From NCBI RefSeq assembly GCF_000367365.1, contig NZ_BARF01000133.1, positions 1 to 55,966 on the forward strand: a stretch of DNA of 55,966 bases, read 5' to 3'. The notes beneath the pieces are model-generated. The model was not told where the DNA came from. It saw only the letters and a list, made by a program, of their open reading frames with translations, and searched no databases. This DNA comes from Streptomyces prunicolor NBRC 13075 (GTDB lineage: Bacteria; Actinomycetota; Actinomycetes; Streptomycetales; Streptomycetaceae). Shown here piece after piece: positions 8,358 through 16,068 of this stretch (position 1 is the stretch's first letter; every line of letters begins with the position of its first letter). Made by a program: the position numbers and the translations under genes.

Positions 8358-9191
8358 ATGACGAGGCGGGGGTGGCGACTGGGTGTCGTGGCGGTGCTGG
8401 CGGCGATCTGCGTCTCCGGTCCCGAGCGCCCGGACGTCATCCGCACGGCGTCGGACCTCGGCCCCCTGCCGGCCGACCGCTACGACTACACGCCGCAGGA
8501 CTACCAACGATCGCAGCGGGCATCAGCGTTGCTGGTCCGGCAGTGCATGGCGGAGCGCGGCCACCCGGACTTCCCGCTCGACCCCCGCTACCCCAGCGAC
8601 CCCGTCGTCGCCATCGCGGTCAGCACCGACTACGGCGCCCTGGATCTCGCCGCCGCCCGCCGCTGGGGCTACGGCTGGGACCCGGCCAAGCCCCTGGCCC
8701 TCCCGCCGAAGGGCCGCCGTATGACCAATGCCGAGTACGCGGACTTCCCCGCCTGCAACGCTGAGGCGAGCCGGCTGCTGCTGCGCGGCATCGACCTCAA
8801 GCGCGATTGGCTCTACGCAAGTACACGGGCGATCGAGGTCGACAAGGCGGTCAAGCGCGATCCGCGCCTCCGTGCAGCTTGGGACGTGTGGTCCCGCTGT
8901 GTCGCAGAACAAGGATTCACGCGCTATCCCGACCCCGTCGCGGCGTACACGGACACCGCCTGGCAGCGGGGCAGTGACGGCAACACCCGGCATACGCAAC
9001 GGGAGCGGGCCACCGCCGTCGCGGACGTCACCTGCAAGCAACGCCACCACACGGCCGAGCTCTGGCACGCTGCACGGGCACAGCAGCAGGCACTGGACAT
9101 CGCACAGCACCGCGACCGCTACACCGCCGGGCTGCAGGCGCTGCGGACATACCGGGCTACCATCGCCGAGGTGCTACGAAAGCTCGGCTAA
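8358..9191 (+). CDS. Secreted or membrane-anchored hypothetical protein
   Basis: This is a 277-aa protein if read from the ATG at 8358; the upstream extension to 8235 is low complexity. The N-terminus (MTRRGWRLGVVAVLAAICVSG) has a basic start and hydrophobic core like a signal peptide. The Cys lacks a good lipobox because Ile, not Gly or Ala, precedes it. The mature part has paired Cys residues (RQCMAERG, FPACNAEA, WSRCVAEQG, VTCKQRH) typical of secreted Streptomyces proteins of unknown function. It stands alone between the operon above and the mobility module and converges on the relaxase gene. Confidence 0.7.
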   Translation: MTRRGWRLGVVAVLAAICVSGPERPDVIRTASDLGPLPADRYDYTPQDYQRSQRASALLVRQCMAERGHPDFPLDPRYPSDPVVAIAVSTDYGALDLAAARRWGYGWDPAKPLALPPKGRRMTNAEYADFPACNAEASRLLLRGIDLKRDWLYASTRAIEVDKAVKRDPRLRAAWDVWSRCVAEQGFTRYPDPVAAYTDTAWQRGSDGNTRHTQRERATAVADVTCKQRHHTAELWHAARAQQQALDIAQHRDRYTAGLQALRTYRATIAEVLRKLG

Positions 9192-9268
9192 CGGGGCGCC
9201 GACCCATCACTGCGAGTCCCGCCAGAGCCGAAGTTGCCCAGCCGACTGACCTTGCGCCCGCGTATTCC

Positions 9269-9319
9269 GTCACCCGAGCACCCCATTTCGCCGGTTCCCC
9301 CAACCGGGGCGCGGGTGAC
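9269..9319. other. Nested inverted repeat between convergent genes (terminator or oriT-like)
   Basis: The outer arms GTCACCCG (9269-9276) and CGGGTGAC (9312-9319) pair perfectly, and an inner hairpin CCGGTT (9291-9296)/AACCGG (9302-9307) sits inside with a 5-nt loop. It lies between the secreted-protein gene (+) and the end of the relaxase gene (-), in a 318-bp interval with no convincing gene. The arm word GTCACCC recurs in the inverted repeat at 12083-12114 in the same mobility module. A terminator is the simplest role; a transfer-origin structure is possible. Confidence 0.45.
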
Positions 9320-9434
9320 TCCCGGTCTCGTGTACAGCACCTAGCCGCAAGGGTGCGCGACTCCCCGGCTCACGCCGAAACGGCATCGCTACTCACGTAT
9401 ATAGCCACGGGGACAAGCCGCAAGACGCGCTCGT

Positions 9435-9461
9435 GCCCTCGCCACCACGAAAGGCGAGGGC
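9435..9461. terminator. Perfect 9-bp hairpin between convergent genes
   Basis: GCCCTCGCC (9435-9443) pairs with GGCGAGGGC (9453-9461) around a 9-nt loop. It lies 49 bp beyond the relaxase stop on the minus side and about 245 bp beyond the secreted-protein gene on the plus side. It has no U-tract, which is usual for Streptomyces terminators, and it could act in both directions. Confidence 0.45.
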
Positions 9462-9509
9462 GCTATCTCGGCTTGGCAGTGCTGGCTCGGCAAACGAAGC
9501 ATTTCCCGC

Positions 9510-11225
9510 CTACCGGCGCTGTTGATGCCGCTGTTCAGCAGTCGTCACCGCTACCGGTGAGGGCTGGGGCCCCCGGCTCTGCTGGACAGGCGTCGAGCTT
9601 GCAATGGTCGAGCGTCGGCGGGCGGCCTCGGCACGGCGGTTGGGTGCCGGGTTTCGGCCGGTGTGCTGGATGCGGGTGATGAGCACGCGGGCGGGTTGGC
9701 GAGCAGTGTCCAACTCGCGCTGAGCAGCGGCCTCCTTGAGGAGCTGATGGGGTTGGTGGCCGCGGGCTTCGGCGTCGGCGAGGACGGTGGCGAGTGCTGG
9801 CCAGGCCGGATCGGAGAGGATCCGCTCGGCGTGGTCGGGGACAGCTGCTCGCACATCGCTGACCAGAACGCGACGCGCCTCCTCCCTTGGCGGTCGGGCT
9901 GCGAGTTCGGCGAGCGTCGGAGCTAGCGCACGGTCGGCGGCTGTCTGGAGGTGCTGGACGGCCTGGCGGGCGGCGTCGGTCTGCTGAGCGTGGTTCTGCG
10001 CTTCGTGCCAGCGCCCGGCGATAACCGCGGCCCAGACCAGGGCTGCGATCAAGGCAGCCAGCGCGCTGCCGTCGGGGCCGGTGGCGGTGTGGACGATGTC
10101 ACGTGCCGCACTGCGCAAGGTGTGCGCGGCACGGTCTTCCGCCCAGACCTGAGACCGCTGGGCTCGGGCGAACGCCCTTGAGGCGGCTTGGAGTTGTGGA
10201 CGCAGGTTGTCGGGGGCCTTCTGGGCGGTGGCTTCGATGAGCTCACCGAGGGCCGTGATGTGGGCTTGGGCGTGGGAGTCGTCAGTGAGATCGGTGTGGA
10301 AGGTGTCTACGGCGTCTGTGGCTTGTTGCCAGGAGGTGCTGGGGCGGTTGCGGCGGGCGGTGGGGTGCTCCTCCGGCACGGCGTTTTCCAGGCGGGCCTG
10401 GAGCTTGGGCAGGGTGAGGTCGGTGGCGATCCTCTTGCCCGAGTGGAAGATCTGTTCGCCCTTTCCGTTGATGTCTCCGGGGCGGCCAGCGGCGTAGCCG
10501 AGGAGATCCCCCGACGGGCCGCGCCTGGCCTTGATCAGGATGCCGTCGGCTTCGAGGTAGGCGAGCAGTTCCTCGGCGCTCTTGGCGTGAGGGATGGCGG
10601 CACGGATTCGGTCTTCGAGCCACGCGGGACTGGTCTGCTCCCAGCCGAGCCGTTTGGCCTTGTGCATCTCGGCCTGGGTGGGTCGACGGATGCCGGTGCG
10701 GTCACCCTTCTTCAACTGGCGTAGCCCGTAGTCCTTTTCGATCTCGCGGCATGCGTCGCCGACGCGGAGGCCGCTGTCGTGGAGTTTGGGGCGGCGGCCG
10801 TCTTCGCGGACGGTGGTGGCGAGGATGTGGATGTGGTCGTCCGCGTGGCGTACGGCGATCCAGCGGCAGGCCAAGTCGTCACCGGCGGGTGCGATGCCGG
10901 CCGCCTCGACGATGCGCTGGGCGATCTCGCCCCACTCGGCGTCGGAGAGATAGCGGTCTTCGGGGGCGGCGCGGACGGGGCAGTGCCAGACGTGGTCGGT
11001 GACCTTCTTGCCGAACTCGCTGTTGCGCAGACGGACGGGCTCGTCGAGATGGCGGGCCAATTCAGTGAGGGTGGCGTTCTCGTCGCGGCCGGGGTCGGGC
11101 ATGCCAAGCATCGCGAACCCCGCCACGATGTGCGGATCGAGGTGTTCGTCCTGGCGGCCGGGGCCGTAGAGGTAGGCGAGCAGGCCCCGGGTGTTGGAAC
11201 CGGCCGGTTTGATGGCGGCGATCAC
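9510..11225 (-). CDS. MobP-type relaxase / mobilization nuclease
   Basis: This 571-aa relaxase begins at a GTG overlapping the TGA of the mobC-like gene (GTGA). The three-histidine metal site reads VRHADDHIHIL (His127, His131, His133). An early Tyr in LLAYLYGPGR (about residue 18-20) is a candidate for the nicking tyrosine. The N-terminal 250 residues are the relaxase domain; the C-terminal half is Ala/Arg-rich and helical. Relaxases nick one strand at oriT and pilot it into the conjugation channel. No T4SS or FtsK/Tra translocase gene is visible, so the element is probably mobilizable rather than self-transmissible. The alternative is that translocation genes lie outside the window. Confidence 0.88.
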   Translation of the reverse strand: MIAAIKPAGSNTRGLLAYLYGPGRQDEHLDPHIVAGFAMLGMPDPGRDENATLTELARHLDEPVRLRNSEFGKKVTDHVWHCPVRAAPEDRYLSDAEWGEIAQRIVEAAGIAPAGDDLACRWIAVRHADDHIHILATTVREDGRRPKLHDSGLRVGDACREIEKDYGLRQLKKGDRTGIRRPTQAEMHKAKRLGWEQTSPAWLEDRIRAAIPHAKSAEELLAYLEADGILIKARRGPSGDLLGYAAGRPGDINGKGEQIFHSGKRIATDLTLPKLQARLENAVPEEHPTARRNRPSTSWQQATDAVDTFHTDLTDDSHAQAHITALGELIEATAQKAPDNLRPQLQAASRAFARAQRSQVWAEDRAAHTLRSAARDIVHTATGPDGSALAALIAALVWAAVIAGRWHEAQNHAQQTDAARQAVQHLQTAADRALAPTLAELAARPPREEARRVLVSDVRAAVPDHAERILSDPAWPALATVLADAEARGHQPHQLLKEAAAQRELDTARQPARVLITRIQHTGRNPAPNRRAEAARRRSTIASSTPVQQSRGPQPSPVAVTTAEQRHQQRR

Positions 11226-11956
11226 GCGGACGCCTCCGTCTCAGGGTCGACGGGCTGGCGCAGGGCTTCGGCGATCAGCTCCAGTAGGTCGTGGAGTTCG
11301 GTGAGGCGCCGGCGGATGTCGGGTGGGGTGTGGTCGCTGTTGAGGGCACGGGCGATCTGGTTGACGTTGACGCCGATCCGGTTGAGTTCGCGCAGGACCT
11401 GGGCGCGGAAGATGTGCGTACGGCGGCGGTCCTCGGACAGGGGCAGGTTGGCGGTGAACCTGCCGGTGATGAAGGCGAGGACGATGTCGGCGGCGAATCC
11501 GGAGTCGCCTTTGTAGCCGTGCTCGACAGCTGCCTCCTGGAGCTGGGTGTGCTCGTTGCCGGTGAAGCGCAGGGGGCCGACGCGGACGACGCGCTTGGTG
11601 CCGGTGAAGCGGCGGATCATGGGCTGCACGCTCTGCACAGCGGGCTCGCCGGCGGCGGTCTCGGCGGAGCGGGCGGGATGGAGTACTTCACGCTGGACGG
11701 CGTGGAGCGTGTCCGAGTCGGGGCCGCCCTCAGCCTCGAACTCTTGGTCCGGCGTCCCCTGGTGCTGGGCCGTCTCCGCCACCCCCGGGGCGGAGACCCC
11801 CGAAGTCCGGCCATGAGTCGGACTCGGGGTACTACTGGCTCCGCCAGGGGCAGCCCGTCCGAACGCGCGGCGCAAACGCCCCATCAGCGTAGGTGACTTC
11901 CTCAACGGCAGCGGCTCGTCACGAGCGTCCTCGGGGTGGTGCGGGTCGTGCGTCAT
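11222..11956 (-). CDS. mobC: MobC-like relaxosome accessory protein
   Basis: This is a 244-aa protein if read from MTHDPHHP at 11956; the frame extends to 12040. The first half is a disordered, Pro/Ser/Gly-rich tail. The C-terminal 110 residues match bacterial mobilization proteins: a ribbon-helix-helix-like region followed by FRAQVLRELNRIGVNVNQIARALN, the usual MobC signature. Such proteins bind oriT and help the relaxase open DNA. It is coupled to the relaxase by a 4-nt overlap. The long N-terminal tail is unusual compared with typical MobC proteins of 100-150 aa. Confidence 0.82.
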   Translation of the reverse strand: MTHDPHHPEDARDEPLPLRKSPTLMGRLRRAFGRAAPGGASSTPSPTHGRTSGVSAPGVAETAQHQGTPDQEFEAEGGPDSDTLHAVQREVLHPARSAETAAGEPAVQSVQPMIRRFTGTKRVVRVGPLRFTGNEHTQLQEAAVEHGYKGDSGFAADIVLAFITGRFTANLPLSEDRRRTHIFRAQVLRELNRIGVNVNQIARALNSDHTPPDIRRRLTELHDLLELIAEALRQPVDPETEASA

Positions 11957-12082
11957 GAACGGTTCTCCGGCGAAGGGCGCTAGGGCAGGCAGGTGGTCGG
12001 GAAGGTCCGGTGGAGCACGGGTGGCCACCGCCCCGTCCACAGGTGTGGATGAGCAAGGACGCGTGGGGCGGTGACCCGCAGG

Positions 12083-12114
12083 CCGGGTGACCGGAAAGGG
12101 ATCAGGTCACCCGG
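12083..12114. other. Perfect 10-bp inverted repeat upstream of mobC (oriT candidate or terminator)
   Basis: CCGGGTGACC (12083-12092) and GGTCACCCGG (12105-12114) flank a 12-nt spacer. The repeat lies 12 bp past the stop of the DUF2637 gene and about 127 bp upstream of mobC. Both a factor-independent terminator and a relaxosome binding site near oriT fit this place. A further GTGACCCG copy lies at 12071-12078. Confidence 0.5.
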
Positions 12115-12126
12115 TAGAGGTTCCGG

Positions 12127-12990
12127 TCAGCCGCTGGCCGGACCGGTGTCGGAGGCGGCTTCGGGCTGGGCCCGGAGGGTGTCCATCACCTCGGTCAGCC
12201 GTTTACTGCCGATCGTCAGCCCCTTGTCCTCAACTGCCGTTCGGACAACGGCTCGGGTGAGCTTGCCCTGCTCAGCGGCAGCAGCCCGTCCGATCTCCAC
12301 GAGTACGTCGAGCGGGGCTCCGGGTGGACGGCCACCGCGCGGCTTGCTCTCCGCAGTATCGGAAAGTGGTTCCGACGACTGGACGGATCCGGCGGCCGAT
12401 AGCTCAGTGGCCTGGACGGGATCGCGCGGTAGCTCGGCAGGCTGGACGCGCTCGACCGGAGTCTCAGCAGGCTGCGCGACCGCGACGGACGACGGCTCGA
12501 CGGGCTGGACGGATGTGGTGAGCGCTGGTTCCGACACCTGGATGGAGACCGGGTCCGAGTGGTCGCCAGGCTGCTCGACGAGTTGGTGGATCTGCCGCAT
12601 CAGTACGCCGAAGGCCACCATCGCGGCGGCCGGTGGCACTGCGGCGACCACGTAGTCGAGGCGCGGGACCATGCCGACGTTGCCCGTGCCGCTGACCCCG
12701 GCGACGTTCAGCGCGATGGAGCCGACCGACCCGATGGCGGTCACGGCGATGGCCCAGCCGTCGGTGAACCGGCGCAGGCCCGCGCGGAGCATGAGCAGTT
12801 CGCCCGCGACGATGAACGCGTCCAGTGTGGCGGGCCACGCCCAGCGGCGAACCGGTGACGCTCCCAGCCCGTGCTGGCCGGCGACGTCGGCCAAGTGCGC
12901 GTACGAGAGCCAGAACGCTCCGGCGGTCAGGGCAACAATGACGATGCCGGCCGCGCCGAGCACGTATCGCTCGGCATCGTGCTTGGTCAT
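12127..12990 (-). CDS. DUF2637 membrane protein
   Basis: This is a 287-aa protein from an ATG at 12990 with AAAGGGCGG upstream; the longer frame to 13074 is low complexity. Four hydrophobic segments lie in the first 150 residues (IVIVALTAGAFWLSYAHL, a second in WPATLDAFIVAGELL, then AIAVTAIGSVGSIALNVA and YVVAAVPPAAAMVAFGVLM), which is the DUF2637 arrangement. DUF2637 proteins are found on actinomycete plasmids and integrative elements, often near transfer genes; their role is unknown. The C-terminal 130 residues carry repeated VQPAE-like segments, probably disordered, and end in a conserved helical unit. Confidence 0.85.
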   Translation of the reverse strand: MTKHDAERYVLGAAGIVIVALTAGAFWLSYAHLADVAGQHGLGASPVRRWAWPATLDAFIVAGELLMLRAGLRRFTDGWAIAVTAIGSVGSIALNVAGVSGTGNVGMVPRLDYVVAAVPPAAAMVAFGVLMRQIHQLVEQPGDHSDPVSIQVSEPALTTSVQPVEPSSVAVAQPAETPVERVQPAELPRDPVQATELSAAGSVQSSEPLSDTAESKPRGGRPPGAPLDVLVEIGRAAAAEQGKLTRAVVRTAVEDKGLTIGSKRLTEVMDTLRAQPEAASDTGPASG

Positions 12991-13330
12991 CGTCAACCGC
13001 CCTTTGCTCGACCGGTCGCCCGGCGGCTGGTGAAGTGGTGGATGGGCGAGGGGCAGGGGGGTCAAGCGAGGCACTCCTGGGGTAGCGGTGTGGTGCGTCT
13101 TGGGCGTCTTGGCCGTTGCAAGCGCAGGTCAGGGCAGGTACGGCAGTGGCTTCGGTCTTCCGTCCCGGCGGGTGCCGTCGGCGTCTTCAGCCCTGCGGCA
13201 AGGGAGGGTCAGGCAGTTCGTCGTGCTTGAACCCCGGCTCGGGTGGCCCTGTCGAGCCAGGACGGCGCCGGTGCGTCTCCCGTCTCGACGGGCAGGGCCG
13301 TGACCAGCGCTGATACGGCAAGGACGCCTA

Positions 13331-13475
13331 AGACGTCGTAAGACGGATCTGGGCAGCGTCTTGGGCGGGCAACGCGCTGGTCGTGATCACGTTGCCGTCT
13401 TGACCCCGACTGCCGTCTCGGCCGCAGGCCGTTTGACCTGCGAGATCACGGCAGGGACGGCACGGACGGCAACCA
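13331..13475. repeat. Cluster of short GACGGC/AAGACG repeats between DUF3631 and DUF2637 genes
   Basis: The 498-bp gap 12991-13488 has no credible gene. AAGACG occurs at 13331 and 13341, its inverse CGTCTT at 13358. GCCGTCTT lies at 13395 and GCCGTCTC at 13413, and GACGGC at 13457 and 13466 (9 nt apart). CGTGATCACG at 13383-13392 is a 10-bp palindrome. The cluster could be operator sites for the downstream DUF2637-mob operon or iteron-like sites. The high GC content makes short repeats likely by chance, so confidence is low. Confidence 0.3.
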
Positions 13476-13488
13476 GCGGCGTCGGGGC

Positions 13489-14814
13489 TCAGCCGTCGCT
13501 CCGACGAGCAGGTTGGGCGTTCCCTGAGGGAACAGGGTGGACGGTGGGGCAGTACCGCCGCCAGGCGTCGAGGAACTTGTTGCGCATGTAGCCCTTGCGC
13601 TGGGTTCCGTCGGCCATCCGGACGTTGCCCGGCCTGATGTCGAAGTCCCGCAGCATCCTGCCCAGTTCGCGGGCGGTCAGCCCGCCGCGTCCCCACTCCG
13701 CCCAGGGAGCCTCGGGGTCCTGGCGCAGCTGATGGAGGAGTTCCTCGGTGGACAGGCTGTCCACCTCACGCTGAGCGGCGAAGACCCGGCGGATGTCGGC
13801 AAGGATCCGCGCGCCGCTGGGGTGGTCCTCCTCGGCCGCCGCTTCGGCGGCGACCATCCGTGCGCACGCCACACGGGCCCGGCGCGGCCAGGAGCCACCG
13901 GCCAGGTCGGCGACGATCACCAGGGGCTCCCAGGTGTCGGCGGCGCGGTCCTCGACCGGCATGTCCGGCTCCTGGTTCGCGGCCTCGTCCAGCAGGGGCC
14001 TGGCCCACGCGTGGATGCGGTCGCGCAGATCGTGCAGGGCCGGGATGTCGCGGCGGGAGCGGAAGGGCCTGACCTTCTCCCCTTCGGCCCGGCGGCGCAT
14101 CCGGATCACCACCGCCCGGTCCATGACCGTGTCCGGCAGGTCGCCGATCCCTGCGATGGCCGCCATGGCGAAGGTGGCGAACTTGTGCGGGGTGTGGTCG
14201 TTGCCGACCACCCGGGTGACGTAACGGCCCCGCTGGTGACCGGCGTTCAGCAGGCCGCGCGTCTCCTCGTTCCGCTCCGCCTGCTTGGGCGTGCCGAAGA
14301 TGGTGTCCGCCTCGTCCACCAGGAGTGTCGGTGGCTCCCCCTCATCAATGGAGCGGAAGATTGCCGCAGGCGTGGTGTTGATGGTGAGCATCGGCTCGTG
14401 GACCGTCTCGGTAAGCACGTCCAGCAATCGCGACTTGCCGCACCGCTTCGCGGGACCCACCACTGCCAGGCGCGGGGCGTGCTGCCACGCGGGCTGCAGA
14501 TGCGTCGCCGCCACCCACAAGGTGATCGCGTCCAGTGCCTCCGGCGAGGGCGCGATCACGAACTGGGCGATCTGCGACCGCAGTTCGTCCAGCAGCTTCG
14601 AGCCGTGGGTCGGCTCCGCATCGGGTATCGCCTCCAGCCCGTTCGACGCATCCGCCTCATCGGCGCTACGGGCGGTCGCATTGCCCCCGTGACCCGGATC
14701 GACGTCGCCGGCCTGCGCGGCGCGGAGGTGGGCGCCGGGCCGGCCGGGTACGGCGGTCGTGGGCCAGCTCGCCTTTGCGGGGGCGGAATAGGGCTCGGGG
14801 TTCTCGGGTTGCAC
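13489..14814 (-). CDS. DUF3631 ATPase (primase/helicase-like element protein)
   Basis: This is a 441-aa protein read from a GTG at 14814 with GAGGAG 8 nt upstream; the open frame extends to 15126 without a good site. Residues 1-70 look disordered. The ATPase core shows Walker A at 120-128 (GPAKRCGKS) and Walker B at about 163-170 (PTLLVDEAD), a sensor region FATFAMAAIAGIGDLPDTVMDRA, and a DUF3631 C-terminal domain. DUF3631 proteins occur in actinomycete integrative elements and plasmids, often as the helicase part of primase-helicases, and probably act in element replication or maintenance. No primase domain is present. Confidence 0.82.
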   Translation of the reverse strand: MQPENPEPYSAPAKASWPTTAVPGRPGAHLRAAQAGDVDPGHGGNATARSADEADASNGLEAIPDAEPTHGSKLLDELRSQIAQFVIAPSPEALDAITLWVAATHLQPAWQHAPRLAVVGPAKRCGKSRLLDVLTETVHEPMLTINTTPAAIFRSIDEGEPPTLLVDEADTIFGTPKQAERNEETRGLLNAGHQRGRYVTRVVGNDHTPHKFATFAMAAIAGIGDLPDTVMDRAVVIRMRRRAEGEKVRPFRSRRDIPALHDLRDRIHAWARPLLDEAANQEPDMPVEDRAADTWEPLVIVADLAGGSWPRRARVACARMVAAEAAAEEDHPSGARILADIRRVFAAQREVDSLSTEELLHQLRQDPEAPWAEWGRGGLTARELGRMLRDFDIRPGNVRMADGTQRKGYMRNKFLDAWRRYCPTVHPVPSGNAQPARRSDG

Positions 14815-14998
14815 TCGGCAGCTCCTCGTCTGGCGGTAGCGGACGTGTATGTCCGTGCCGCCGGGTCGGTTCGCAGTGGATTGCTGGGGAGCTTTGGGGC
14901 CTCCGGCGTTGCACCGCCGGGGGCTCTCCCTCTTCTCGCAGGCATTCGGGTACCGCGAGGGACCACGGACAGTACGGTCACGCCTGTCCACAGTCCAG

Positions 14999-15027
14999 CG
15001 TTTCTGTGTCAGCTCAGCGCAGAAACG
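14999..15027 (-). terminator. 8-bp hairpin downstream of the excisionase gene
   Basis: CGTTTCTG (14999-15006) pairs with CAGAAACG (15020-15027) around a 13-nt loop. It lies about 20 bp after the stop of the excisionase-like gene on the minus strand. A weak terminator or attenuator is possible. Confidence 0.3.
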
Positions 15028-15047
15028 ACTGCTACGCACCCGCCCCC

Positions 15048-15293
15048 TCATGCGGCCAGCCCCAAGAGGGCCAGGAGATCTGCGGTCACCACCCGATAGG
15101 CGTTGCCCAGCCTCAGCACCTTGCACGGGTACAGGCCCCGCTTCGCCAACTCGTATCCCTTGCTCCGCCCGAGCCCCAATGCCCGGTTGCCCGTCTCCAG
15201 GTCAACAGCAGCGGGAAGCTCCAGCAGCTCCTCGCGGCTCATGCCCTTCACCCGGTCGGCGGGTTCGTTCGCACGCATACGCGCTCCATCCAT
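15048..15293 (-). CDS. Excisionase / AlpA-like DNA-binding protein
   Basis: This is a small winged-helix protein of about 81 aa (ATG at 15293 with GAGGG about 7 nt upstream; the frame is open to 15314). The stretch ALGLGRSKGYELAKRGLYPCKVLRLGNAYRV is the classic HTH_17/excisionase pattern: recognition helix, beta hairpin and YRV wing. Excisionases bend DNA at att sites and tip the integrase toward excision. It is divergent from the XRE regulator and integrase. Confidence 0.82.
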   Translation of the reverse strand: MDGARMRANEPADRVKGMSREELLELPAAVDLETGNRALGLGRSKGYELAKRGLYPCKVLRLGNAYRVVTADLLALLGLAA

Positions 15294-15363
15294 GGCTGAG
15301 CCCTCGGCGAACACGGCAATCGCGCTCGTCTCCAGGCCATGGAAACAACGCTAAGCGAGCTAA

Positions 15364-15380
15364 TGTGTCTTCATGACACA
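15364..15380. promoter_or_regulatory. Perfect inverted repeat, candidate operator of the xis/int switch
   Basis: TGTGTC (15364-15369) and GACACA (15375-15380) flank a 5-nt spacer. The repeat sits in the intergenic region between the divergent excisionase and XRE regulator genes. It overlaps the ATG at 15373, the furthest upstream start of the regulator. A regulator binding here could control both directions. Confidence 0.4.
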
Positions 15381-15447
15381 ACGCCGTTCCGACCATGGAT
15401 ACGAGAAGGACGACGAGAACGACGTCCTCGAATGGGAGGACCACGTC

Positions 15448-16068
15448 ATGGCCACCGTGGCCGGCGAGGTCCGCAGACGACGGAAGGAGTTGGGGTGGAG
15501 CGCACAGGATGTGGCCGACAGGTGCGAGGAGATCGGCTATCCGATCCCCCGCAACGTGATCGCCAACATGGAGTCCGGCCGCCGCGCCGTCCTGCCGCTG
15601 GTCGAGATCATGGTGCTCGCGAAGGCTCTGCGCGTGTCCCCGATCAGCCTGATCTACCCCGTCGGCTACGTCACCGAAGTCCGCGAACTCCCCTACCAGG
15701 ACCCGCAACCGACCTGGGACGCGCTGCAGTGGTTCGTCGGCAACTCATCTGCCGAAGACGCCACCGACTACATGCTCGACCACTTCCTGGCCCACGACCT
15801 CGAACTCCGCTCGGCCCTGGCCGCCGTGGAAAGCGAGGACTACGAGCTCTGGAAGGTGAAGACCGCCGCCAACCGCGTCCAACGAGAAGCAGCCGAGCGC
15901 GCTTTGGCCCGCTACACCGACCAGGCCACAAGGGCCAAGCACGAGTTGCGCCGGCACCGCGACGCCATCCGCGAAGGCGGCGGCATCCCACCCCGTCTGC
16001 CCTCGCCGCTCGCCGACCTCGACCCACCCGAACCTGACACCGGCACCACCGAGGAGAACGATCTTTGA
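15448..16068 (+). CDS. XRE-family transcriptional regulator
   Basis: This is a 206-aa protein from the ATG at 15448, which has GGGAGGA about 6 nt upstream. An upstream ATG at 15373 adds 25 acidic residues and has no clear ribosome site. The HTH is at the N-terminus (EVRRRRKELGWSAQDVADR, then NVIANMESGRRA). The C-terminal half is helical and charged. It overlaps the integrase start by 4 nt (TTGA), so repressor and integrase are co-translated. It is the likely maintenance repressor of the element. Confidence 0.85.
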   Translation: MATVAGEVRRRRKELGWSAQDVADRCEEIGYPIPRNVIANMESGRRAVLPLVEIMVLAKALRVSPISLIYPVGYVTEVRELPYQDPQPTWDALQWFVGNSSAEDATDYMLDHFLAHDLELRSALAAVESEDYELWKVKTAANRVQREAAERALARYTDQATRAKHELRRHRDAIREGGGIPPRLPSPLADLDPPEPDTGTTEENDL

